From: Haemaphysalis longicornis
Taxonomy: Eukaryota > Arthropoda > Arachnida > Ixodida > Ixodidae
Direction: 5' to 3'
Assembly: GCA_013339765.2 (NCBI GenBank)
Contig: CM023449.1
Span: forward strand, 109,299,849 to 109,363,848
DNA length: 64,000 nt
Each line of letters starts with the position of its first letter. Positions within the stretch are counted from its first letter, which is position 1. The notes under the pieces were generated by a model, which saw only the letters and a program-made list of their open reading frames with translations, had not been told where the DNA came from and searched no databases. The position numbers were made by a program, and so were the translations under genes. This document shows, one piece after another, positions 45,762 to 57,136 of the stretch.

Positions 45762-47503
45762 CCATCCCACCAATGCGCATCTGTGTTGAATCACTCATTT
45801 CTTACAAACGTCTCTACAACGTCTCAAATTATGTTCCCCACTGCAGCTTCCTTTGATTACATTACAATGACTCCGGTGCTGGTCGAAGCACCGGGTGTCG
45901 CTTCATTGATTGATAAATTAAAATACCATTCATCTCCTGGACACGACCTTATTGATGCAAAGTTTCTAAAAAATACCATTGCATTTAGTTCTAATATACT
46001 AACCAAGATTTTGCAATCATTAGATAGATCTACTCTTCCTGCTCAATGGAAAATAGGGAGGGTGGCTCCATTGCACAAATCCGGAACTAAATCTTCCCCA
46101 TTGAATTACCGCCCCATTTCTTTAACAAGTACATGTTGTAAATTGCTTGTACACATAATTTTCACCAACCTTGTAAATTTTCTTGAATCTAACCTATTTT
46201 TTCATCAGCGCAACATGGCTTTCGAAAATCTTTTTCGTGTGAGACTCAACTTATATCGTTTACTCACCCGTTACATCGTATTTTAGATCTATCGGCTCAA
46301 GCTGATTGCGTTTTTTATTGTTCCAAAGCAATTAATAATTTATGTAACGGTCTTTTACTTTTTAAGGTAAACCGAACAAAACTTGACATTACCGTGCTTT
46401 AGTGGATCGAGTATTTCCTACTTGATCACAATTCGTTGCTGCTAACAACTGTAATTCTTCTCTGTGCCCCGTTTCTTCTGGAGTTCCCCAGGGATCGGTT
46501 TTAGGTCCTCTCCTCTTTCTTATTTACATTACCGACCTTCCGTCTCTGGTATCTTTAAACATCCATTTATTTGCAGATTATTGTGTTATCTTTCTCAAAA
46601 TTAACACTGACAAGGACACGAACCTACTTCAGTCCGGTCTTGACAAGGTAACAAACTGGTGTAATAAGTGGCTTATGGAACTAAACGCGTCTAAATGTAA
46701 AGTCATGCGCATATCACGGAGTACTAACAGCCCCCCTGTGTACAATTTGAACAACGTTTCGTTAGAGCCCGTTAATTCTTATAAATACCTTGGTGTCCAC
46801 ATTTCAGCTAACCTAAATTGGACGCTCCACATAGAACATATCATTAGCAAAGCTAACCGCCTGTTGGGTTATCTGCGCCATAACTTCTCGAACTCCCAAT
46901 CCTCATTGAAACTTTTGCTTTATAAAACACTCATCAGGTCAAACCTCGAGTATGCTACGCCAGTCTGGTACCCCTGCCGCGATAATCTAATTACTACTCT
47001 TGAAATAGTACAAAAAAACTCTGTTCGCTTCATTCACTCCGACTATAACCGTACTGCAAGCATCTCGTCCATGAAATCCATCCTCGGGGTTCCGTCTTTA
47101 GCTTCCCGTCGGACCACTTTTCGTCTTACTTTGTTTCACAAACTACACCATCATCCCACCCTACACAACCAACTCATTAATCAACCGCAATACATTTCTC
47201 GCCGAATCGATTACGCTAACAAAGTTGGCATCGAACATAGCAGAACGCGACAATTTTCCGAATCGTTCATCCTCAGAACATCACGTGATTGGAACCGACT
47301 TCCCCAAAGTGTCGTGTCCATTATGATAACCATTTATTTCACAATGCGTTATTTATTATTGTATAACCAGGATAATTTGTTTTGTTACCATAGTTGCTGT
47401 ATTCTCATGTGTTATTGCTTTGTTTTTGTAACCCACTCCCCTCTGTAATGCCTCTGGCCCTGAGGGTATAATAAATAAATAAATAAATAAGTAAATAAAT
47501 AAA

Positions 47504-47904
47504 ATCTTTAAAATGTATATATACATAGCACAAACACACACTTTATTTATTATCGACCGACAAAAATGTGACTAAAAAAACAGTTTAAGTAGAACTTGCT
47601 CAGTCTGGTTCAGAGTGTGTATATAGCATTTTTAAACAACTCACAAAAAATGTTTCGGGAACTCAAATTCGTCAAGAGAAAATGTTCATTTTCACAGCAG
47701 AGATGTTGTTTTGGGAAATCCCACTTGAAAGTTTTCGTGTCAATTTTTTAAAATTGTCGCTTCTTGCGTGGATTCTGAGAAACGCGAAACGATGAGCTAG
47801 CACCGTCGACTTCAGACGTAAAAGATCGCTCTAATATGTCGAAACATCAACGAATTACGTGCATGCAAACAGAACGGTAGACGACGGACTTGACGTATAC
47901 AAAC
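47504..47904. other. No recognised gene
   Basis: Unassigned sequence between the LINE tail and a SINE. Confidence 0.45.
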
Positions 47905-48110
47905 GTATTGCTGAGCCCGAGGACGCGGGTTCGATTACCGGCCGTGGCGGCCGCTTTTATGATGGGGGCGAAAAGCAAAAACGCCCGTGTGTACGAGATT
48001 TTGGCGCGCGTTAAACATACCCTGGTGGTAAAAATTAATTAGGAGTCCTCCATTACGGCGCACCTCGTCGCCTGCGTTGCGTTGGAGCGTTAAATAATAA
48101 AATTAATGTA
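47905..48110 (+). repeat. Ruka-like SINE, 5'-truncated and diverged
   Basis: Starts inside the tRNA head (TGCTGAGCCCGAGG), B box GGTTCGATTACC, then the diverged body and an A/T-rich end in place of the (TCAA)n tail. More mutated than the 45513 copy. Confidence 0.7.
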
Positions 48111-48464
48111 AAGAAACGTATCGCGATGCATGTGCAATGCTATTTTGACTAGCGCAGCGCCATTGCGGTATTTGGGAAACTACAGAAAATTTCAAGTAAC
48201 CATGAGCTAAATTTGTAAATTACCGTTCATAAAGTTATCGCTCGTAACGTTATCGCTCGTTTTTAAAGAAAAAATAACACTGTCAGTACCCCTGTGCGTG
48301 ACACGAAACATGCTGTGAATAGGCGTATAAACAAGGGGGTGCATTTGGGGCTGTTTAAGTGACTTCTGGTGCGCATCTCCGAATGACACTTCATGGGGAA
48401 GTTCTCAAAGATTGTTCGTATAGTTTGTTACCATAATTAAAAGCAATTTCCGTCGGTTTTGCAC
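48111..48464. other. No recognised gene
   Basis: Unassigned sequence. Confidence 0.4.
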
Positions 48465-50404
48465 TTTATCCCCCCTTACCTTCGTGAAGGGCTTTTTGGA
48501 TGGCCGCAAATTTGTAATAGAACGGATGCGCAGAATCCCTGTGTGCTTAATAAGACCCCAGGAGTTCAACAAACACAATCGTTTAGCCAAACCTATTTTA
48601 TTTGGTAATTAGAAGGATAGCCAAAACACTTCGCACATCTTGCACCCTGCAGCACACCTAGTATACGGATGATATTACCAACTGTGTGAACCCCCGAAAT
48701 ATGGCGCTCGACGTGGGTCACATGCTTGTCACAGTCCAACGTGGCCTCGATGTTATCCCGAGTGTGTTAATGCCACCGGAATGAGGCCGCATCCTTCTAA
48801 AACGAAATTTCTTGCGATTTGGGGCTTTGACCACCTGCAAGCGCAGTGCAGTTAACATTTAAGGACGACCAATCAAGTGCGCTGCCGACAGATGGGTACG
48901 CGAAATTGGCGCCGCTGCACGAAGAAAAAAGAGCAACCAACTGGCTCGGACAGCTCAAACTTATTTGGAAGCAGCAGCTTCATATCATTAAGAGAATCGG
49001 AAGCCGCTTCGGGGACGCGACAACGAAGGCATTACGCACCCTCACACACGCTGTGCTGACGTCTAAGGCTTGTCGTGGTGGAGCATGCTTCGCCTTTACG
49101 AAGGCCCAACTCCAAGAGTTGGAGGTTTTGTACTGTGAAAGCTTCAGAGTCATCACAGGACTACTTAAACCCACACGCGTGGAGGACCTTTACAGCTATG
49201 CCCGTCTGCTCTCAGTTCAAGCTATTATCAAGAAGATGTATGATGCACACGGGAGGAGAAATGAAGCCACCCTGACGGGACACCTCGTAGAAACTTTGGC
49301 TCACTGTCACCTTGGCCGTCTTCCCACGTAACAACTGTGTGTCGTTGCCCCCTTAGACGACATGTCACTTCGAAGCTTAAAACAACTGACAGTCGTAGGA
49401 TGCCCAGAGTCTCACACAAGCTAGTGCAGCGCAGCCGCAGATGCCGATCTTCAAGGAGGGGCAGTTTTTACCACTGCAGTGCTTAATGAACGAAAAGTGC
49501 GTGCCGCAATAGTGCGTATTCACGGCAGTAAGCGAATGTCCCTCGCGGTTCGGTTCGCGAACGCACAAACCACGTGTCGCACACGTCTTTAAATCATCCT
49601 CTTCGCTGTAGAGCACATCAATTTTACCTGCACCGCAGACGACACCGTACGGTTTGGAAAATTTACGGACAGCCGCTAGCCCTTTGTTGAAATTGGCAGA
49701 AACAACATTTAGTTACTGCTGGTGGCGAAATCAAGGCCACATGCCGTCGATTGAAGGGCACACGGTATATAGATGTGCCGGGGCACTGGATACGAGGCCA
49801 TGAAGGGGGGATTGGTAACGAGACCGCTAAGGCGTGCGCGAGAGAGCTACAGAAACTCCGCTCCAACCTTGGCTACCCCGTCCCATTCGTACGTTGCGGT
49901 CCCGACCCAGTAGAGGTCAAAGCAGGAGCCAAGGAAGCATTCAAGAGAGCCCTGCGGAGTCTGATACCGCACTGTCCTGCTCTATTGCTGGCAAGGCTGC
50001 CGCGTGGCTCCGAAGTTCTCGTGCTCAAGGTGCAGGCTGTAACCGCACTCACCGAGAGTGTGCTGGCGAAGTGGCGGGGTGACGTGCCCAAGCGCCATCA
50101 GCAGGCTGACCAGGTCTCACCACCAGCAAGAGCCGTTACCTGCACTTTCTGCTCAGCAGTGCCCAAACCCAAGATTCATCCTTTACTGTGGGAGTACCTG
50201 GTCTAAGAAATGCAACAGCTCAAGTACGTTTCTCCACATGTTCTTTGTCCTTTGGAGTTGACCAAACCGGTGCAAGTCTCCCATACACGTCGAAGACTCT
50301 TCGCTCTGTGGGACTTTGCTCGCAGCACAGGCGTTGACCCATTTTTCTTTTACCGCGCAGGGCATCATGTCATCCATGTCTTAACAAAAATGTTGATTGA
50401 TTGA
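48465..50404 (+). pseudogene. I-like LINE ORF2, second half: RT, RNase H and C-terminus
   Basis: The RT resumes with FVKGFLDGRKFVIE (about 48481-48522). The catalytic box reads YTDD (48662-48673), followed by GMRPHPSKTKFLAI (48781-48822). The thumb is the 161-aa frame 48846-49331. A frameshifted RNase H follows, with its end block VPGHWIRGHEGGIGNETAKA at 49774-49833. The C-terminal Cys/His motif is TCTFCSAVPKPKIHPLLWEY (50141-50200), then a FARSTGVD tail. The 3' end is a short TTGATTGA repeat at 50394-50404. An RNase H after RT marks the I/LOA/R1-like group. This part joins the half at 43094-44450 with little missing. Confidence 0.75.
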
Positions 50405-51950
50405 TGTCGTTTTTCGCTTGAATAAGCAAAGAGTTCAAAGTAATTTACGAACTCCTCAACAAACGTTCTGCAAATGAGTTCCGCGATTCGGTATTGGTGC
50501 CCAGACACTCGTTGCTGGAAAGCTCACATACCTCTTTACTACTTACAAACCCTTCACCTTTAAGTCATCCCAGTAAACGAGACCTCTTTTGCTGGACACA
50601 TCACAGGAAAATGTACATGGTGTAACAACTTATTGAGAAATGTTTGATTTTTATCAAATTATTTCTTATGTTGGAATTGTTTATCTTGTCAACCATTTCT
50701 CATTCTAGAATAAACTCGGGTAGCGCAGGACATATTTGAATGGAAGTCAGTAGGAGAGGCCTTCGTCCTTTAGTGAACCTAAATAGGCTGATTATGATGA
50801 TAATTATTATATACGAAATTGAGGAAGCAGTATTAGGTACGTTATCCGGCCGTAATTTCTGCGCTGCTGCTGTATTTCTTGCCGTTGCCCTAATACCACC
50901 GCGAGACAGACTTTGAATGTTAGGTTGCAAACGCATTGATTGGCCATTGATTGAGCGCGGTCGATGTTCCAACAGCAAGTGCCTGCCAGTCACTGAAGAG
51001 CGCAGCATGCTCTGCAGCTCAGCACTCTGACCCCCTCTCATAATGTTTCTTCAAACGACGCTACTGCATGTGTCAAAGTCGAATATCGCATTACCTTTTC
51101 GTCAGCCTGAATTTCTTTATTTTTTGTGCATTCTTAGGCAAGAAAATAGTGCGCAAACTGACGAAGTGAGCGCGAAACCATAACATGCCGACGCTGTGGC
51201 TCATGGCCGCACTTTGCACAGAAGCTTTTATGCTGACATTAAAGTCTTCCTGGGGACGTTCTTTGCAACGCAAGCTGAAAATGGGGGCGATTGAAGCCCA
51301 AATGTATAAAACAACATAAATAAAATGCAGGAAATAGAAACAAATAATATCTCTTTGTGCTCGGGTGACGGCATCCGCTGCATCTGCGTAAAAATGCGGC
51401 TCCTTCCATGTGGAACGAAGTACTCTGCCCCGGTCCTCCATCCCGGAGATTTTTGTTCTAGGCGATAGGGGGGGTTTGAGCTGCGGGGAAACCACGAAGA
51501 CGCTGCACGCCCGGGGAAAAAATAAAGCGTGCACAAGTAAAAAAAGGGCCACTTTAGGGCAAGCTGACATGTACACTTTACGACACATTCCTTTTTGGTC
51601 ACGAATCCTCTCAACGATACGTTTCTCTGGCTGTATCAATAAAGTTTTGTTGAAAACGTGAGTTATTATATAGATTTTCAACTACTTTTTCAACAGAAAT
51701 GAACTGTGTATAGTAGGAATATCGTTTATTTTTAACCGACTGCAATGAATGAAATGCTCTGCCTGTGTACAGTGCGGGTAGCAGATCATCTGTCACGTTA
51801 CTGCGCAGAACTTGTTTCTGGCGCTGGCCTTATGCGTATTGTTTAACACGTATCTCCTGCTTAATATCATTTGTTACTATCCTTGCAGCAGCACAATCTT
51901 TATTGCAAATGAAGTTTCCTTATTCCAGCATGCATCGTAAGATATCGAAC
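50405..51950. other. No recognised gene; short LINE 3' end
   Basis: At about 50725-50825 a plus-strand EWKSVGEAFVLQ stretch followed by an A/T-GAT-rich end resembles the extreme 3' end of a LINE. A polyadenylation signal AATAAAG lies at 51637-51643. The 196-aa minus-strand frame 51091-51681 has one hydrophobic segment and no recognised domain, and I do not call it a gene. Confidence 0.4.
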
Positions 51951-52033
51951 AGCGCAAAAGTGACGAAACACAAGGAAGAGAAAACAAACACACACAGCGC
52001 TGCCCCTTCCGTGTGTTTCGTCGGCTTTTCGCG
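51951..52033. repeat. Small palindromic hairpin element, copy 1
   Basis: Left arm 51951-51980 pairs with right arm 52007-52033 (GCGCAAAAGT.GACGAAACAC.. type) with few mismatches. The 26-base loop contains CACACACAGCGCT. Similar hairpins lie at 58342-58442 and 63262-63350. Confidence 0.6.
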
Positions 52034-52392
52034 GTTTAAATTTTTGACACGTATAAAACGCCGAATCGTTCATTTCGGAGGAGTTCGTGAACTCTGCGTA
52101 TTCTTAGTCGGCTTTTTTGTAAAATCAGTAATACTTCCCTGGCGTGCCATAACAGGTGAGGTACCTCCCTCTTTAAACCCGAGATCATCAGTAAGCCTCA
52201 AAATGACGAAAACTGATTTTTCGTTTGTTAAAATTTCGGCTGTCCCTCGAATGCTTTTTCTGAAAATAAAAACGTTTTACTAAGCCGAATTTCGTTTGTA
52301 CTCTGAATGGTTCCTTTAACACTGCCTTTAACATGCTGTCTATAAAACCAGCGCGCATATGAATGAAGTATTCGGGCCACTCCTCATATTCG

Positions 52393-52703
52393 GGCACTTT
52401 CGCACAGCAGCAGCGGCGAACAGCATCGGAGCCCCGGCCTAATCGTCTCCCGCCTGTTCCGCAGGTTGGTGCATCGTCGCAATCCTCAAGCCTGACAAGC
52501 CAACGCTACCCCAGCGTTTGGAACGAAGATTGCCTGCAGCTGGGATTCTGCGCACGCGCCTGCCGGTGGCCACAGCAATCGCCGGAGCAACCAAGCCATA
52601 AAGCGACGCGACTCGGAGACACTCTTGGCACTTTCGCACAGCAGCAGCGGCGAACAGCATCGGAGCCCCGGCCTAATCGTCTCCCGCCTGTTCCGCAGGT
52701 TGG
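52393..52703 (+). promoter_or_regulatory. Repeated 5' leader of the LINE (candidate internal promoter monomers)
   Basis: A ~77-base segment starting GGCACTTTCGCACAGCAGCA occurs at 52393-52469 and again at 52627-52703 (offset 234) with almost no differences. The sequence between is GC-rich. Each copy ends CCGCAGGTTGGT, which also looks like a splice donor. Tandem 5' monomers act as promoters in some LINEs; that function is an inference here. Confidence 0.5.
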
Positions 52704-52789
52704 TGAACTTCTGCATTCTGTGCAAAAGCACATCTCACTTCGTTCACTTCTGCTGCCGCTGCTGCTGCGTGCTGCCCTGTGCTGAGAGT

Positions 52790-53728
52790 ATGTCTTCTGG
52801 TACAGACAGAGCGTGTCTGGCATGCCATTTACAACTGCCTGACGATGAAATGTACCTTACATGTACTACTTGTAACTACATGTACCATCTTGGCAAATGT
52901 TCGGGTGTCAATGCTTCGTCCTTTCGAAGTAAAGGTGACGGTCTTAAAGCGAAATGGTGCTGCACGACTTGTGAGACAGCGAGCAAAAAAAGCGCTTCGA
53001 CCTCTAGTGAAAAGGGCAGTTCCAACATGGAGCGCATGTTGACTGAAATAAACGAAAAGCTGTCCTTGCTCATGCCACTTGTAGCCAAAGTGGATGCTCT
53101 AACTAACCTTGTTGCGAAGGTGGACGGTATCGAGTCTTCAATCGAGCACATGTCAGAACAGTACGACGCAGTGTTGGAAGAAGTTGAAAAACAGTCGAAC
53201 GATGTCTCGGGGCTAAAGAAAAGGGTGGAACGCTTAGAGTCAGGCAACGCCCCTGTCATGAAAACAATGAACGTACAAGTTAACGAACTTGAGCAGTACA
53301 GTCGGCGTCAAAACCTCGAGATCCGTGGTCTTGTGCAAGAACAGAATGAAAACTTGTTCGAGAAGTTAAAAGACCTGGCAGTGAAACTTGGCCTCCCTGA
53401 GCTAAAGCAGAGTGATATTGAAAACGCACATCGCCTGCCAGAACACCCCCGAAAAGAACCTGTGATAATAGTTCGATTTTCGTCGCTAGCTCTGAAGGAA
53501 GAATGGGCCCAGAGTCGCTCTCTTCTCAAGACGCTAGATCCGAAGCTGTGGTTTTTGGATAATTTAACGGCAGCAAACAAACGGCTTCTGTGGCTTGCAC
53601 GCACAAAAGCCGAGGAAATGAACTACGCCTTCACATGGCAAAGAAATGGCCACATCTTTGTTCGGAAGCACGAGGGTGCGAAGGCCCTCCGTATTCGTGA
53701 CGAAAGTGATCTTGTTAAGATTGCGTAA
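52790..53728 (+). CDS. LINE ORF1 protein: PHD finger, coiled coil, RNA-binding-like domain (312 aa)
   Basis: ORF1 proteins bind LINE RNA and act as chaperones. The frame is open upstream to 52625, but ATG 52790 gives the natural start (MSSGTDRACLACHL). Residues 9-61 form a PHD-type C4HC3 finger (Cys9, Cys12, Cys25, Cys28, His33, Cys37, Cys58, Cys61). Residues about 80-170 are heptad-like, charged and likely coiled coil. EQYSRRQNLEIRGL near residue 170 starts an RRM-like domain of the type in L1 ORF1 (Transposase_22). DIENAHRLPEHPRKEPVIIV and VRFSSLALKEEW follow. A basic C-terminal part (to residue 312) ends at TAA 53726-53728. No breaks are seen. It might be mistaken for a host PHD protein, but its position 46 bases before ORF2 settles it. 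Confidence 0.85.
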   Translation: MSSGTDRACLACHLQLPDDEMYLTCTTCNYMYHLGKCSGVNASSFRSKGDGLKAKWCCTTCETASKKSASTSSEKGSSNMERMLTEINEKLSLLMPLVAKVDALTNLVAKVDGIESSIEHMSEQYDAVLEEVEKQSNDVSGLKKRVERLESGNAPVMKTMNVQVNELEQYSRRQNLEIRGLVQEQNENLFEKLKDLAVKLGLPELKQSDIENAHRLPEHPRKEPVIIVRFSSLALKEEWAQSRSLLKTLDPKLWFLDNLTAANKRLLWLARTKAEEMNYAFTWQRNGHIFVRKHEGAKALRIRDESDLVKIA

Positions 53729-53774
53729 TCCGCTAACATGAAACCGAAGATCGTGATAGTGTTTCCTTTCTTCA

Positions 53775-56658
53775 ATGGCTACCTTAAGCCCGTACTGCGC
53801 TTATCATGACACAGATTCTTTCCGCGCGTTTGGCTCTAGTCTTCATAAACCGTCCAACTATTTTTCTTTTTTTCATTTAAATGCGCAAAGCCTTAGAAAT
53901 AAAGAGGAGGAATTGAGTTTGTTGCTATCTTCTTTCGATAAACAATTTGACGTCTTGGCCTTTACTGAGACATGGTTTTCGAGTACCAGTGATACAACAG
54001 TGATTGACGGGTATCATTGCGAAGCAATATGTAGGACGAAAAAGAAAGGTGGTGGTGTCGCCATTTATTTACAGAATAAATACTCTTATGACGTTCTTCA
54101 AGATTACTGTATTGTTGATCCAAACTTTGAATCACTTTTCATAAAGACAAGTGCCTTTATAGTAGGTGTGATTTATCGTCCACCTTCTGGGTCTTTAAGC
54201 CAATTTTATCTGTTTCTTGAACCTGTATTAGAATTTATATCAAATTCCAAGACACCAGCTGTTCTTCTTGGGGACTTCAATGTCAATCTTCTGCAAGTTT
54301 CAGATTTAAATAGAGAATTTTGCGATATGCTGTCCGTAAATGGTTTTTCCAACGTAATCGATATCCCTACTCGTATCACACCATCAAGTGAGACACTAAT
54401 TGACCTCTGCTTAACAAATTTTGACCGAAATGATATTCGAGCGGGTGTTTTAACGAGCGATTTGAGTGATCACTTGTCTATTTTCTGTTTTGCTCCGAAA
54501 AAAATGTACAATGCTGCGAATAAAACCAACGACAGAACAATAATACGTAAGGTAACTTGGGGCAATACGGAGCATTTTCGCCAACTCGTAGCGACTACAA
54601 ATTGGACGCAGTACTTGAAAGAGACGGATCCAAATGTTCTGTATGATAAGTTTATAAACAAAATTATTGAGTTGTACAATATCGCCTTTCCAGAAGTTGT
54701 CTTGCGAAGCTGCAGAAAAATCAGAAAACCTTGGATAACAAAAGAACTACTACACAAAATAAAAGCCAGAAACAAATTGTTTAACAAGTTCATAAGTTCA
54801 CGTGAATTAGCACTACTAAAAGAATACAAATCGCTCCGGAACAAACTTTCTAGTGAAATAAAACAATCTCGTATTCGATACTATTCGAACAGATTCTCCG
54901 ACATATTTTACGATCCGAGCAAGACATGGCGCACCGTAAAGGATTTATTACGCAAAACAACCACTACTTTGCCAACGGAAATAAAAATTAGGGATCAGAC
55001 GTTCAAAGGTAAAGATCTTGCAAATGAATTTAATCGTCATTTTTTAACCTCCGGGGCTTACAACGAAAATACCAACAACGAAGTCGAAAGGTTCATGCCT
55101 CCGAGTCTGCAGCAAACAATGTTTCTTTGCCCTACAACTCCTATGGAAATCTGCGATTTGATACATGAACTTAAAAATAATTGTGCCTGTGGTTTGGATG
55201 GTATCAAAGCAGCCCCTATTAAGGCAGTCTCTGATCTAATTTGTTATGTGCTCTGTCATTTATGTAACTTAATCTTGGAAACTGGCACGTTCCCAGACAA
55301 AATGAAAATCGCCAAAGTTAGTGTCTTATACAAGGGAGGTGCGGTTAGCAACATTTCTAATTACAGGCCAATATCTATCCTCCCGCTTTTTTCAAAGATT
55401 GCTGAAAAAGTAATTAACGCCCGAATAACTATTCACCTTAAAAAATATCAACTGTTATCTCCAAAACAATATGGGTTTCAAAAGGGGAAATCAACAGAAT
55501 CGGCTTTACTTAACATTAAGGAAAAAATTGTTTCCAACATAGAAAACCGCCTCTATACAATTGGTATTTTTGTTGATTTTAAAAAAGCTTTTGATTCAAT
55601 CAAGCATGATATTCTTTTCAGAAAGCTCCCATATTACGGAATACGTGGCACGGTATATAAACTATTGCAGAGCTATCTCTCAAATAGAGTACAGTTTGTT
55701 GTATATAATAACGTATTATCAGATGCTGGATACCTCGCTTTTGGTGTCCCACAAGGATCTATATTAGGACCGGTACTATTTCTTCTTTATATTAATGATA
55801 TTGCCAACATTCCTGAGACTCCTGAAATGGTGTTATACGCTGACGACACAAATGTGTTTTTTCTCCTCAAAAGATCTAACAGTCCTCGTACGTGATGCTA
55901 ATATTTACCTCCAAAATTTATCGCAGTGGTTAAGTGCAAATCAGCTACATTTAAATACACAAAAAACTAAGTATATTATCTTTTCTGCTATAAATAAACC
56001 AATCCAACGTCTAAATGCCATATCGTTCGAATCAGAAGTGTTACAACAAGTTTCAGAATGTAAGTTTCTTGGTGTGTATTTCCACGAATCCCTTCGGTGG
56101 ACGTATCATGTAAATTATGTAAAACGCAGTGTAGCCCAAACAATTGGCGCCCTAAACAAGCTTCGTATGTTGTTACCCGAGAAGATAAAACGACAACTTT
56201 ACCATTGCGCTGTTCACACAAGGCTACAGTATTGTCTACTAGTTTGGGGCGCTACGTCAAAATCAAACATTCATGTTCTTTATTTAATGCAAAAACGTGG
56301 TTTACGATTCATTCACAACTTATCAAGTCGACAACATGTTTCTTCCTATTTTAAATATAGCTACATATTGACTATTAAGGATATGTATAATCAACGCTTA
56401 GCCGAAACAGCCTTCCTGAACTTGAAATCAGACCCAGAAATATTTTTATCATTATACACTATTACTGATCCGCACTATAGTCTCAGACACACTGCATTTA
56501 AAAAAATTCAGACTAGGACAGGATACGGCATGCAACTGCTTCAATGGCAGATACCAAATCTTTTAAATATGTATCCTTCTCTACTTGATGTGATGCAAAG
56601 CTGCTCTTCTCTGCTAGCCTTCCGGAAAAAAGTTAAACGGCTTCTACTCGAGCAATAA
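53775..56658 (+). pseudogene. LINE ORF2: endonuclease and reverse transcriptase, one frameshift
   Basis: ORF2 nicks target DNA and primes reverse transcription there. From ATG 53775 the first frame runs to 55895. Endonuclease: FTETWF (E65), GDFN (D167, N169) and SDH (S231-H233) are all present. Linker: residues about 270-470. RT: NYRPISIL (529), FVDFKKAFDS (D601), FGVPQGSILGP and YADD (688-691, 55836-55847). Immediately after YADD the reading shifts by one base in a T-run (about 55855-55865). The C-terminal domain (KYIIFS, CKFLGVYF, LQYCLLVWG) continues in the next frame to the TAA at 56656-56658. A single T-run difference is also a common sequencing error, so the gene may be intact in the real genome. 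Confidence 0.85.
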
Positions 56659-57136
56659 TGTCATGTTCTTCCGTCTCCTCTTTTGTAGCTCTGTTATTGT
56701 GTGCGTATTTTTTTTTGTGTGTTTTTTTTGTAATAATGCTTTTGTGTTGTAATCTCTGTAAAAAAACTTTTTTCTTGGTGTGTAACAAGAGTTATTTTAT
56801 TACGCATATTTATGCCTACACATTTTGACTACAGATTTCAGAAATAAATACGAAGTGTGTATGGTTTAGCCTGATATTGTTGTTTAGTTGAACATAGAAT
56901 TGTATAAGGTATGAATTACAATTTTCTAAGCCATTTTCATTTTGTACCAAACTGCTGTTTGTGTGGTTGTTGTACCAAACTGCTGTTTGTGTGGTTGTTG
57001 TACCAAACTGCTGTTTGTGTGATTGTGCTGCCTGGGGCTAGGGGCCTAGTCAGGCGACTTTAAATGTTGCCTTTTGCCATAGCCCCAGGGCAACTTCCTT
57101 TGTTGCCGAAATAAACAATAAACGAAAACGAAAACG
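56659..57136 (+). other. LINE 3' UTR with 28-bp triplicate
   Basis: The unit GTACCAAACTGCTGTTTGTG (plus eight more bases) is repeated three times at 56944-56971, 56972-56999 and 57000-57027. The UTR ends in ATAAACAATAAACG and (AAAACG)n-like sequence, with no AATAAA plus long poly(A). Confidence 0.6.

Larger units (their letters stand above)
44690..47448 (+). pseudogene. CR1/L2-like ORF2 (endonuclease-RT), broken
   Basis: Pieces: endonuclease with FLLGDFNF; an SDH-like block near 44985; RT block NYRPISLTSTCCKLL (about 46105-46149); GVPQGSVLGP near 46481-46513; catalytic box FADY at 46570-46581, where the second catalytic Asp is Tyr; then a 257-aa frame (46675-47448) with KYLGVHIS and NLEYATPVW blocks and a DWNRLPQSV motif. 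The Asp-to-Tyr change alone would abolish RT activity. Confidence 0.75.
44640..47500 (+). mobile_element. CR1/L2-like LINE, inserted within the I-like LINE
   Basis: ORF2 reads in order, with stops and shifts: endonuclease GDFN at 44771-44782, linker helices (45186-45395), RT blocks and a C-terminal domain. The 3' end is an (AAAT)n tail at 47470-47503. A SINE sits inside at 45513-45750. The endonuclease N-terminus and any ORF1 are absent, so it is 5' truncated. Its position between the two halves of the I-like LINE suggests a later insertion. Confidence 0.75.
52393..57136 (+). mobile_element. Near-intact LINE (CR1/L2/Jockey-like group) with ORF1 and ORF2
   Basis: A repeated 5' leader (52393-52789), ORF1 (52790-53728), a 46-base gap, ORF2 (53775-56658, one shift) and a ~480-base 3' UTR ending in a short (AAAACG)n-like tail at 57120-57136. 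No target-site duplication was found by eye. Full ORF1 and all ORF2 catalytic residues are present, so it may be young and possibly recently active. Clade within the CR1/L2/Jockey group is not decided here. Confidence 0.85.

Noticed and set aside
51091..51681. 196-aa minus-strand membrane-like ORF
   Set aside because: One hydrophobic stretch only, no family resemblance, and a plus-strand polyadenylation signal in the same place.
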